Positions 47,184 through 57,906 of a stretch of 64,000 bases of DNA are shown piece after piece. This stretch comes from Buxus sempervirens (Eukaryota > Streptophyta > Magnoliopsida > Buxales > Buxaceae). The notes beneath the pieces are model-generated. The model had not been told where the DNA came from, searched no databases, and worked only from the letters and a program-made list of their open reading frames with translations. Position 1 is the first letter of the stretch, and every line of letters starts with the position of its first letter. Made by a program: the position numbers and the translations under genes. The DNA lies in assembly GCA_947561395.2 (NCBI GenBank), contig OX387186.1:8917888-8981887 (forward strand), given 5' to 3'.

Positions 47184-47693
47184 ATTACAAATTTACATTC
47201 GTCTTGGTGTGAAAATCCTTGCAACTAACTTTATAACCTAAAATTAAGTACAAATATAGCGATGGGGTTACCGTAAAATGGAGCCTCTTCTAGTATCATA
47301 AACTTTTATTCTCATCAACGCCAAAATATAAATGAAATAAAGGACGCTTGCGTATTTTAGTTGAAATTGAATATGCTCTCATCTCTAGATGTTGGGTGGT
47401 GGTGGAGGCGCATAAAAACCCTCTGAAGCAACTGGTGACATTGGCAAAAAAAGGTGATTCGAACTTTGTTGGCAGCACTGCTAGCGGGAGAGGTGGAGCT
47501 GTTTCTGGTGCCACTAATGGAGGACATCCACCCTTAAATCTCCTGTTGGGCGTTGGCTTTGGTTCACAGCCACCAGCATCTCTACAATGGTCAATCTTGG
47601 GAGGTGGAGACACCTAAGCACAAGTTGTACTCTTGCATAAGTAGTCTTCAACAAATTCTTCATCCCATTCAATCCTTGGAGAGACCGTCATAG
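47184..47693 (-). other. unidentified degenerate sequence, possible gene remnant
   Basis: A minus-strand frame at 47613-47296 begins MSPPPKIDHCRDAGG; it is not recognised. Joined across the solo LTR at 47699-48535, the minus strand reads RKRSIRSALDGFTVRVVYDGLSKD-like residues near 48590-47660 (split by the LTR), which hints at a broken host gene. I cannot name it. Confidence 0.3.
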
Positions 47694-47698
47694 ACCAC

Positions 47699-48535
47699 TG
47701 TTAAGTTTGATTGGCTTTTGATGATGTGGCATTATTTTGTTGTCCAGATATTTACTGAGAATCTTTTTGAAATTCGTAGGTTGTTTGATAAGATAGTTGT
47801 TAAACTGATTCTGTCTTATCTCTTTAGAGATAGGGATTAACATGGTTTAGCCTTATCTCTTTAAAGTATGAGTTAATTTTTATCTCTAAGCTAACAGAGA
47901 TTTAAATTAATTCTGTTTTTCTCAGATAGGATTGGCATCTCTTTGATCTGTTAAATATTATCAAATTAAGAGATTATCTTTTAGAGATAAGAAAGTTTGA
48001 ATCTGGAAAATATCTTATCTGTTTCTTATCTGTTCCTTATCAGTTGTAACAGTGTTACAACATTTAACAAATCTGTTGAGTGTTTCTCAGGGTATATATA
48101 TGAATGTGAGTTTGATAATTGGTCAACTCTCTTGGACGTTCAAGAACAGATTGATAAGGATTATTTTATGTCATCATTCTTCGGGAGAAGAATTTGAGGT
48201 CTTCGGGAGAAGACAAAATGCATATTGAAGGGAGTTCAAGCATGCGTGCATAAGTCGAGGGGGAGCCTTGCTGCACTCTGTAGATTGAAGGGAGTTCAAT
48301 CTATCTTAAAGTCAAGGGGAGCTTGCTGAACAAGACCCTAAAGAAGATTCTACACTTTGGCGACAAATTCAAGAGGGATTCTTTTAATTGTGTAAGACCT
48401 TATTGGTGTTTGTAATCATTTTGATCTTTAGTGGATTGTTCATCATTTGGACGTGATCTCGAGGAATAGGTTAATACCGAACCTCGTTAAAAATCTCCTT
48501 GTGTTCATCCTGGTATATCACTAACAGATTTAACA
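47699..48535 (+). repeat. solo LTR, probably Ty1/copia (837 bp), target duplication ACCAC
   Basis: Begins TGTTAAGTTTG and ends ATTTAACA, flanked by perfect ACCAC repeats (47694-47698 and 48536-48540). A TATATATA lies at 48102-48109, and the U5-like part (GGACGTGATCTCGAGGAATA, CTCGTTAAAAATCTCCTTGT) recalls Ty1/copia LTRs. Superfamily is inferred from size and style only. Confidence 0.82.
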
Positions 48536-48714
48536 ACCACCCTAACAGTAAACCCATCAAGAGCAGACCTGATACTTCTCTTCCTCTTATGACTCTCTAT
48601 GGATTCCAAGTCACAATGCCGGACTGGAGGATTGGGTATGGAGATTTATCTCCCTGATTTGAGAAGCTATCTATAATCTATCCCTTGTTCATTACATGAT
48701 AATGGAACCTTTCA

Positions 48715-48934
48715 GTTAAGAAGCCCGCCTCTGCAATTAAATTCAGTCCTGATGGAGCACTAATTGCAATTTGAGTTGGCAAGTTGCTTCAGATATGGCG
48801 TTCTCCTAGGTTTAGGAAGGAGTTTTTCCCCTTTCAATTAATTCGAACTGTTGCTAACTATAATGCTACAATCACTGCATTGGATTGGAGTCCATATTCA
48901 AATTATATTCTTGCTGGTTCAAACGAGCAACGGG
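48715..48934 (+). pseudogene. PWP2: PWP2 (periodic tryptophan protein 2) gene fragment, interrupted by LTR copy 3
   Basis: The frame reads KKPASAIKFSPDGALIAI, then after a TGA at 48772-48774 VGKLLQIWRSPRFRKEFFPF and ATITALDWSPYSNYILAGS. This matches the N-terminal WD-repeat region of PWP2, a subunit of the small-subunit processome in the nucleolus. The fragment spans about 70 codons and is not followed by the next PWP2 residues: LTR copy 3 begins at 48935, and the sequence beyond it (51779-51868) does not continue the match. It is uninterrupted by introns in this span, so a retro-copy or one exon is possible. Confidence 0.72.
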
Positions 48935-49616
48935 TGTAAGCACCTTATTTTTGCACCCCTGGAATTGCTGAAAATGAAAACCCTAGCAGAAAGTCAAACC
49001 CCGAGGGGACAAAAAGTTGACTTTTTGATTAAGTGATATTTGGCCACCTTGCTTTATATCATTGGATAGAGAATCTCGACACGATTCCAACACAACTGAG
49101 TTTGCAGGAATCGGAGTCCGGATGAAGGTTCTGCGGGCAGTCAAACTTGGGCGAAGCCAAAAGTTGACTTTCTGCCAAAATCCGATCCAGGTGCTTACCT
49201 CTAGGTCATGGGATAGGGGGCTCCGATACGATTCTAACGCCACTGAGTTTGCCCAGATCGGAGCCCGGATGAAGAAAATATGAGCCGACAAAATTCCCGA
49301 GCAGCAAAACCGGCAAACTGCGCACGTGGCAGAGAGCTGCACACGTGGCGAGTTGCGCAGGAAAATATCTCGGGGATCAAATCCATAAATATCCAAACAT
49401 TCAAAATATCCCAGGGACTAAATCTGTAAAAATCCAAGAATATCGGATTAAATTGAAAATAACCAGGGACTAAATCCGAAAATTTGGATTTTCCGACCAA
49501 ACGAGCGGCCGCATTAATGGTTTTTTAATCATTCGGTCGCTCGCGCGAACGTGGCAGGGGGTATGCGCTCACTTTGAGGTGGGCGCCAAACTCGGCGGAT
49601 ACCCTCTGTCCTCTTC

Positions 49617-49624
49617 TATAAAAG
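49617..49624 (+). promoter_or_regulatory. TATA box of LTR copy 3
   Basis: TATAAAAG, 682 bp from the LTR start; the transcribed part probably begins about 30 bp downstream. Confidence 0.65.
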
Positions 49625-50299
49625 CCGCGCAAGGTTTCATTTCCAGGGGTTGGAAAAATTTTGGTTGGGGATTTTTTCTTGGGTTCGGCATTCTTTGGGG
49701 GTTGGCTGATTTCGAGGTTGGGAAATTTTGGTGGGAGAGTTTCGGTTGGACATTTTTCTGGGTTCGGTAATTTGAAGAAAAGACCAAACAACTTGTTTCC
49801 TCCCTTCCTCTTCTTCCTCATCAAACCCGAAGAGGATCTTGTTGTTGGTGCTCCGGCAGCTGCTCGTTGGCTCCAAGGAACCCTCCGGCCTACTCTACAG
49901 AGACCTAGAACCAAGGTGAGCTCTCCATTTTCTTTTGTTCCACATATATAAATCAAGCTTCCCATGCATCTCTAACATCTGGTTTATCATTGTTTGCTTG
50001 ATTCGAAGGGGGAGCATGTTCCCCCATGAGTTCTCCATCCTTGTTGTTGTAACCCCGTAAAACCCCCTGTTCCCTTCTTCATAATCATGTTCTGTTAGCT
50101 AGGGTTTTGATTCTGGAAGTTTATTCATGTTCTGTTAATATTTTGTTTCGGATTTGTAAGTTTCCAGAGAGATTTGAGTGATGAGTGGGAGGATATGTTA
50201 GGTTAGGTTAATTTCCATCTGTGTTTAGAGGTTTGCTGGGGTTCTAAGGATCCCCAGAAACCAGTTACAGGGCTTAAAACCAGTCGAAAATGGAGTTTG

Positions 50300-50475
50300 A
50301 AAGAAAACCGAGAGCATCGAGTGTCCGCTGAGTTCGCGCGAATCTCGCGCGTACCCTTCGCGCGAAGCTCGCGCGAGGCTCGCGCCCACTTCATTTTTTT
50401 GTGTTTTTTTCGCTGTTTTCGGTCCGCCCATTTCGCGCTGACCTCGCGCCTACTACCTGAGGTCGGCGCCAACCC
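50300..50475. repeat. LTR copy 3, downstream palindrome zone (CGCGCGA core)
   Basis: Runs of TCGCGCGAA, CTCGCGCG and GAGCTCGCGCGA-like units (TTCGCGCGAATCTCGCGCG, CTTCGCGCGAAGCTCGCGCG). A core of the same kind (GGTCGCTCGCGCGAACG) lies upstream of the TATA box at 49535-49553. Confidence 0.7.
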
Positions 50476-50550
50476 CTAAAACATGCCAAATTGATATATT
50501 TTTTGAAAAATTCCAAAAATGCCCTTTACTGTACCGCGGGGGGCTTCGCT

Positions 50551-50569
50551 CCCCCCCCCCCCCCCCCCC
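50551..50569 (+). repeat. 19-nt C homopolymer
   Basis: An uninterrupted C19 in LTR copy 3, followed by more C-rich sequence. Not present at the same point in the other copies. Confidence 0.9.
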
Positions 50570-51783
50570 GCACCCCCCACCCCCTTTGTTCGTTGCGCAT
50601 CCAACTCGTACCTTGGTACAGGGAGGTACCCCACCTCGTGGGCTCCGCTTCGCTCCGCCCACAGGGTCCCCGGGTACTTCCCCTTGGACCCAGCACCATG
50701 AGCCAATTTTTTTTTTCTTGATAGAGTGTCAATCTTGTGTATTTTCTTATGTGATTATTGCTGAATGTGGTTTTTATTTCCAAACCGAACCGGATGAACC
50801 AATAGGGTTTCCGGGTCACCCAGAAACCCAACATGGGACTTGGACCCTTGGTCCAACTTGGTTTCCAGTGGGCCTTCCAACGGGGCCCACCAAACCCGAC
50901 CAATTCATTTTGCTTAACTAAGATAATAAAAGATTTGAGTGGGCTAGACCACTTGAGGCCCACCCAAGCCCTAATTGGCCCATGCATGATTAAAGTAGGA
51001 TGTGGTTTGGCCGAGACCACGGGTAGTGCCTATCGGGCCCGCTAAGCCCACGAACCCAACCAACTTAGGGTTTCAAAACCCCAACTCAGGAAGTCTTGGG
51101 TTTTCAAGCCCAAGCCCAGGTAAAAGGCCCCAAGCCCAACACTTGGCCATTTTGGCACAGATAAGCAAGATAATCAAAACCACTTGGCAACCAACTGTGG
51201 GGCCCACCCAGGGGCCCGAAATGCAATCCGACCCACTTTGCATGGAAATCACTAAATAATCAAACCTGAACTCTAAAATAAAATCAATTCAAAGTGAGCC
51301 AAAGTCCAAAGGGCCACACTTGGCCCACCAAGGAACATGCGGGCCACACTTGGCCCACCAAGGGATACCGTGGGCCTTCCAATGGGGCCCACCCCACCAG
51401 ACCCAGATCATCCTAATTAAAAAGATAAAATCAAGTAAATGGACCCACACCACTTTGGCGGTCCCGCCAGACTTAATCAAATTTCATGCTGGAATAGGAA
51501 TTGGGTGAGTGAGAGACCAACTGAATTGACTCAAAACCAGGGAAACCTATGGGACCCGTCGCTTGACAGGGTGGACTTGGGTGTTTACGGACTTCCCCAG
51601 ACCGCAACCGAGCCCCTACTTAGAATCTCAAAGCCGCAGACCAAAAGCCTTAGTAGAAGCACTTAGGCACCCAGGTGTCTGCCTGCACCCCATCAGGCAG
51701 TGGCGACTCCAAACAAAATCCCGAGGCACGCGTCGTTTTGCGTGCACCTCGCCGTGCGACCGAAATCGGGTGCGCACAACGGG

Positions 51784-51868
51784 GTCAAAGAACAAACGGC
51801 TTGACCAACTGAGCCGTTCGTTAGACAATTAAACGAGTAAGAAGGTCTCGTGAGATGCACGAGACCTA
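51784..51868. repeat. spacer between LTR copies 3 and 4 with hairpin
   Basis: Only 85 bp. It ends with the hairpin 51843-51867 (AGGTCTCGTG and complement, loop AGATG), a relative of the one at 43299-43331. LTR copy 4 inserted next to the hairpin; its target duplication ACCTA overlaps the right arm. Confidence 0.7.
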
Positions 51869-52424
51869 TGTAAGCACCTCATTTTTGCGCTCCCGGAAAA
51901 GCCGGAAATGCAAAACCCGGCTAAAAAGTCAAACCCTAAGGGGTGAAAAATTGACTTTTTGATCAAGTGAAAATTGGCCACCTTGCTTTATCTCAACGGA
52001 TAGAGAATCCTGACACGAGTCCAACACAACTGAGTTTGCTGGAATCGGAGTCCGGATGAAAGTTCTGCAGGCCGGTCAAACTTGAAGGGGAGCTTAAAGT
52101 TGACTTTTTCTCGAACCCCGTGCCAAGTACTTAGCCCTATGTCATTGGATAGAGGGCTCCGATACGAGTCTAACGCAATTGAGTTTGCTCAAATCGGAGT
52201 TCAGATGAAGAAGATATGAGCTGTCGAAGTTTCCTAGCAGCAAAACCGGGAACTGCACACGTGGCAGCCAACGCAGCAAAATATCTCAGGGACTAAATCT
52301 TAAATATCCAAAAGTTGCTAAAAATCTCAGGGAATAAACCAAAATTCGCAGGGACCAATCCGTAATTGCTCAAAAGTGTCGAATCGGTCAAATCGGTCAA
52401 GTCGAGGGGCAAATCCGTAATTTT

Positions 52425-52745
52425 TCAATGTGTATCCAACCAAATATGCCGGATACACATACATCAGTGTGTATCCGGCACTATTCACCGGATACAAAGA
52501 GATCAATCAGCGAGATTCGCGCCGGACGCCCGACAAATTCACGGCGGCATTTAATTTTCGAATGATTATGTTTTGTATCCGGCATTTAATGCCGGATACA
52601 AAGGGGCATATGTGTAGCCGGCCCTAGAGGCCGGCTATGAACAAGAGCATGTAATGCTGGATACAAAGGGGCATATGTGTAGCCAGCCCTAGAGGCCGGC
52701 TATGAACAAGAGCATGTGTATCCGGTCTGAGTTGCCGGATACATT
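52425..52745. repeat. LTR copy 4, upstream palindrome array (CCGG core)
   Basis: Six or more hairpin units, for example GTATCCGGCA...TTCACCGGATAC, GTATCCGGCATTTAATGCCG with its closing GATAC, and GTAGCCGGCCCTAGAGGCCG, plus a direct repeat of a unit of about 80 bp (52595-52715). Confidence 0.85.
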
Positions 52746-52754
52746 AAGTTTGCC

Positions 52755-52762
52755 TATAAAAG
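52755..52762 (+). promoter_or_regulatory. TATA box of LTR copy 4
   Basis: TATAAAAG directly after the palindrome array, 886 bp from the LTR start. Confidence 0.65.
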
Positions 52763-53754
52763 ACAAACATCAGCTCAGTTTCGGGGTTGGCTTCATTTTT
52801 ACTGGTTTCCACCCCCTCTCCCCTTGGCCACTGCTCCGAAGTCCCCTCTTCTTGCCCCTCTTTGGCTCCCCAAACCCAACAACCTCCTTGCTTGACTACC
52901 TTACCCATCACTACTCCCTTCTATCACTCACTTAAGGACTTGAAGAAGGAGAAGAGGCTACTGTTGGTGGGAGGAGGTGCTGCTCTAGCTGCTTCCTTCA
53001 CTTTAAGGAGGCTCCACACATCTCAGTCCAGGGTTTTAACCCTAAGGTATGGTTCCTTACTAACCTTCATTTAACATATATGAAAATGGGAGCTTTTCAC
53101 AAAGCTCTTTGAGTTTGTCTTCTTCCTTTTGCATGAGATCATTTCCTTCATGTTTTAAGTATATATTTGCTCTCATCTCACCACATGAAGACCTTCGAGT
53201 AAGGGAGAGGCACATAGTTGGTTTTAAAGGGGAGAAGGTAAGATTTTTCTAGGGATTTTCGGCCACTAAGGCCACTGTTTTTGCATGTGTGCGTTTGTTT
53301 TAAGAGGAAGCATGTTTCCTCATGCTTAGTAATGCAATGTATCCCATCGTGATCCCCCCTTCTTCTCCCTTTCTTTAGATGTTATTAGATTATGAGAATA
53401 GGTTGTGCGGTTTACTTTCCCATGGAGGATTCTTGTTGATGCATGCTAATCCTTTTTTTGGTGATATTTGTATGATCATGCATGTTGGGTTGCCTTTAGC
53501 GGTCGTGAACAACCGGAACAGAGGCACATGACCTCTGTTCCTTTGCTGTATTCTGCCCAAGAAAAGATCAAAGGGGAAGCCCCCATCTTCCTCCCTAGTT
53601 TGACCTGGGAAGCCCCAAAGGAGACCGAGAGATGAGGTGATTCCTCATCTCCAGAACCAATGTGGGCTCACACAGGAGCCCACACAACCCCTGGAGCATC
53701 CTAGGAGGCCCAGAAATCCAACCCCCCTTTGAAAAATCTGAAAACAAGCTTCTG

Positions 53755-53875
53755 TGTGTTGATCCGGCAACTCAGGCCGGATCAACAGAAATCCATTCAT
53801 AATCGGCTGAAGGTGCCGGATACACAGAGCCCTGTGTGTAACCGGCATCTCAATCCGGCTACACTGCCAGTTTAC
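53755..53875. repeat. LTR copy 4, downstream palindrome array (CCGG core)
   Basis: Three units with the same core as the upstream array: TTGATCCGGCAACTCAGGCC (closing GGATCAA), the TCGGCTGAAGGTGCCGGATA unit, and GTAACCGGCATCTCAATCCG (closing GCTAC). Confidence 0.8.
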
Positions 53876-54941
53876 TGTTTCTCACCATTTTTTTTATCTT
53901 GTGCTGTTTCTTTGGTTTATTTGATCAAACCAGTCGAACTAGTAGGGTCTCTGGGTCACCCGGGAACCCAAGATGGGCCATGGACCAACCCGGTCCAAAT
54001 TGATTTCCGGTGGGCCTCCCAAGGGGGCCCACCAAGCCCGACAAATTTGTTCTTTGCTAAAACAAGATAAAATTAACCAAATGAGTGGGCCACACTATTG
54101 GAGGCCCACCAAAGCCCAACTGGGGCAGCATGTATGTTTAGATCTAGGCTTGGTTTGGCCGAGACCACGGGCAGGGCCTATCGGGCCCATTAAGCCCAGT
54201 GAACCTAACCAAGGTTAGGGTTTCCAAACCCTAACTCAAGCAGTCTTGGGCTTTCAAGTCCAAGCCCAGGAAAAGGGCCCCAAGCCCAAAGCTTGGCCCA
54301 CTTTGGCAAAGATTAATCAGAATAAACTCAAAAATACTTGGCAACTAGGACGAGGCCCACTCAAGGGCCCTCAAAGCAATCCCGGCCCACTTTGGCATGA
54401 AATCCACTTAAATAATCAAACTTGAATTTCAAAATAAAATCAACTCATTGAACCAAAGCCCAAAGGGCCTCCCAGGCTAGACTGAGGCCCACCAGGGGAC
54501 ACGTGGGCTTAACCAAGCCCACTAAGGAATCCGCAGGCCTTCCAACGGGGCCCGCCCAATCCAACTCAGATCATTTTAACCAAAGAAGATAAAATCAAGT
54601 AAAGGGACCCACACCACTTCGGCAGTCCCACCAGACTTAATCAAATTGCATGCTGGAATAGGAATCGGGTGAGTAAGAGACCAAAGTTGACTCAAATCAG
54701 GGAAACCTATGGGACCCGTCACTAGACGGGGTGGATCGGGGTGTCTACGGACTTCCTCAGACCGCAACCGAGAACCTTACTTAGAATCTCTAGCCACAGA
54801 CCAAGCCTTAATAGACAAAATTAGGCACCCCGGTGTCTGCCTGCACCCCATCAGGCAGTGACGACTCCAAACCAATCCCGAGGCACGCATCATTTTCGCG
54901 TGCGCCTCGTCGTGAGACCGAAATCAGGTGCGCACAACCTA

Positions 54942-55194
54942 CTTATCCACTCGTCCATTTGCTATTGAAGCTGTAAAAATGCCGTAGAGAACGTTGCCAT
55001 AGAGGAAATCGGTTGCGGCTAGTCTCTACCAGTCGTGTAACCGGATCCATACGTGTACGCATGTAATAAGGAAACACTCCCAATGACCAAGGGAATGTGG
55101 TTGATATGATATGATGCCTAGACATATTTCCTAGCCAAAAAAAAAAAAAAAATTTTTGTGGTGGATATGGTTAATCAAGAAGAAAAAGGAAACA
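54942..55194. other. short unassigned spacer
   Basis: Sequence between LTR copy 4 and the hAT element. No gene recognised; an A17 run lies at 55136-55152. Confidence 0.5.
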
Positions 55195-55340
55195 CTCCAA
55201 ACTAGAACTGTAAGTTTTGCCTGGCCTGCTCGAAACCTGTCCAACCCAGCCCAAATAATAGCCCGATTTAAGAAATAAATTTGGGTTTGGGTTTGGGCCG
55301 GGCTCAATCTTGAGCCTGAAGTTGAGTTCGGGCTGGGCTT

Positions 55341-56710
55341 GGGTTCACAAGGTACAGTCCGAAAAACCCAAAAAAACCCGAACTATATATACAATCTAAA
55401 AACCTAACCTTTGTATCTTGCAACCTTTATATGCCTCTGTGTTTGTTTCTCGATGTTGTTTCTCGTCGTCTCCCATCTCTCTACCACAGAACTACTCACT
55501 CTCCTCACTGTCCCTCTCTTCTAACATCAGTGCCTCACATCTCAAAGACACAACCTAGCTAGAGAAATCCCCCAACAAAGGAGCTCGATCAATAATAGCT
55601 AGCAGGCTTGATTTCGAGGACATTAAGATAAATAGGACGACATACCTCGCCCCTGCTTTTCTTCTACTAAGCACTCTTCTTGTTCGCCTTCTCCATTGGT
55701 CCTGCATATTAGCTGCCACTTGATAGCTTCGGCGTCAAGTTCCCAATCTTACCCTAGCATACTAACAGGTATGTGGAAGCTTTCAACGATGATTTTTGAT
55801 ATCCCCTTCAATCTCTTTGGCGCTGAGCTAAGGTCCGTTCTCACATTTTCACCCCTTTGGATCCTTCCATTTTTTAATTTTCTTTCTACTTCTTTGAAAC
55901 CATCAATCATATGAACACTCTTTGTTCGAAAAAATTCCTCACATAAGCATTGTTATATTAGGTTTTAGATTTTAAGTGCTTGGGAACTTTCAAATGGGGT
56001 GGGCCTATGTTGGATAACTAGGTTTTGGTCTAAGGTCATGAATCTAGAATCTAGATCTTATATATTGATTGCATGGGATATGTTTTAGTTGTAAATGCAG
56101 ATCAGGTATATGCCTCTGTTTGTGATTTGTGACATGTTCTGGTTTTAGGTTTAATAGTTGGGGCTTGGGCATGGATTTTGGGGTTAATAAGTTGTGGTCT
56201 GCAGTTATAAGGGATCAACCCATGTGAGACTGATCTAAATGATTCTCGCTGTTATTGTTGGAAGGACTTTTAACCCCAAACAGCCTTTTGGAAGTATTTA
56301 GATAGTAATTTTAAAAGGTAACCCATGGTTTTTTCATTAGATGTACTGCAAAGTACCTTACAATATGATATTTAGTATCATATTATATTTAGTATACCTT
56401 CCAAAAAAAAAAATATGATATTTAGTATCAATGCTCTAAGCATATTTACATGACCTGCCGGAAAGCAATATGGGTACAAGACTAATGGTAGTCCTTATCA
56501 TTGTTCCTTAGCTCCCAATTCAATTTGTTATGCAATCGTTTTCAGTTAGAAATTTACTCACTTGTTGACAAATTGTGGGGCCAACCATAGGAAAAAAGGA
56601 AGAAGAGAGTTGGGGGTTCCGGGATTGTTTATATGTCCATTTAATTCTGCCTGTATCAATTTGGGGTTGTTGAAGAAACTCCATTGCATTGGCATTTTCT
56701 TCCTCCCAAT

Positions 56711-56774
<64 letters not shown>

Positions 56775-57015
56775 TTAGTTAACTAGTTTTAATTTTTCAA
56801 TTTAAAATTCAGGTGGCAGCATATATCAAAGGGCGTTAATTCAATATTTTTGAACTATCAACTGATAACAGAGAAAGAAATTGATACTTTTATAGGCAAC
56901 TCAAAGAAACAAAGACGGCTTCTGAGGTATGTTTAGTTGACTCCATTTTATACTTAAAATTTGATGGTCTTTGGTAGGAATTTTTATTCATAGTTTTTTT
57001 TTAATTATATGTTAG
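55341..57015. other. hAT 5' region without coding sequence
   Basis: Probably leader and intron of the transposase gene. It holds the CT microsatellite and a 16-bp A+T direct repeat (ATATGATATTTAGTAT at about 56360 and 56411). A pyrimidine-rich block at 55430-55530 could be the transcript start region. Confidence 0.45.
56715..56772 (+). repeat. (CT)29 microsatellite
   Basis: 58 nt of uninterrupted CT in the hAT 5' region, a GAGA-type tract on the other strand. Confidence 0.95.
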
Positions 57016-57867
57016 ATGTCTGATGCAAATAACCAAGACACTGCTACCAAGACTACAAATATAAGTTATTCAACTGAGGTAAAATATAAATGAGCTCTAA
57101 AAACAAGATCAGGTGTTTGGTTATCCTTTACAAAATTTGAAACCAAACTGGAAGAGGATCCACAATGCAAATGTAATCATTGTGGTTGTGTCTTTGCATG
57201 TGCAACTGCTAATGGGACTAGTAGCTTGAGTCGTCAATTGAAGGGATGTTTTTTTTATAAGAAGCAGTCCAGTGGTGCAGCAACAAGTCCTAAGCTTTAC
57301 TAATGTCAGGTTAGGACCATCAAGTGATGGTATTGATAGTAGCATAAATACTTGGAAGTTTGATCAGGACCAAAGTAGAAAGGACCTTGCAAAGTTCATA
57401 ATTATGATTGAAATGCCATTTAGTATTGTTGAGAATGAGCTTTTAAGACATTTGTGAGTAATCTCCAACCTCGACTTAAATTTGTCTCACGAGTAACTAT
57501 AAAAAAGGATTGCATCTTGATATATGAAACTTGAAAGAATAAGCTAAGAGAAATGTTGAGAACTTCATCTCAAAGGGTTTCACTTACTTTTGATATGTGG
57601 ACTTCCGTTCAACAACTTGGGTATTTGTCCCTTACGGCCCATTTTATTGATAGTGAATGGAACCTACAAAAAAAAAAATTCTCAATTTCGCCATGATTGA
57701 GTCATCTCACACAGAAGAAAATCTTGCTAATGTTATCATGAATCATTTAATGGAATGGAACATGAAAAAGTTATGGACTATTACATTGGACAATTGTTCA
57801 ACAAATGATGTTATTGTGAGGAATCTTGTGGAACGTTTTGCTTCAAAGAATAGGTTGTTGGTTTTGT

Positions 57868-57906
<39 letters not shown>

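Larger units (their letters stand above)
48935..51778 (+). repeat. large solo LTR, copy 3 (2844 bp), target duplication ACGGG
   Basis: Begins TGTAAGCACC and ends GGTGCGCACA on the plus strand, flanked by perfect ACGGG repeats (48930-48934 and 51779-51783). It follows the same plan as copies 1 and 2: a GAATCGGAGTCCGGATGA motif twice in U3, a palindrome just upstream of the TATA box, a leader, a second palindrome zone, a long GGCCCA/TGGGCC-rich segment (50800-51480), and the terminal GGCAGTGGCGACTCCAAAC block. No retroelement coding or primer site. Confidence 0.93.
51869..54936 (+). repeat. large solo LTR, copy 4 (3068 bp), target duplication ACCTA
   Basis: Begins TGTAAGCACC and ends GGTGCGCACA, flanked by perfect ACCTA repeats (51864-51868 and 54937-54941). 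It shows the same internal order as copy 3 and strong similarity to it at both ends and in the GGGCCC-rich zone (53930-54560). Leader frames such as 52787-53074 are not supported as genes. Confidence 0.93.

Noticed and set aside
49525..51259. Many 60-160 codon frames in LTR copy 3, some Pro/Gly-rich
   Set aside because: They overlap on both strands in GC-rich LTR sequence, are not shared in frame with copy 4, and show no retroelement domain.
52787..53074. Plus-strand ORF MASFLLVSTPSPLGHC downstream of the TATA box of LTR copy 4
   Set aside because: It could be translated from the leader, but no similar frame follows the TATA box of copies 1-3, so I do not call it a gene.
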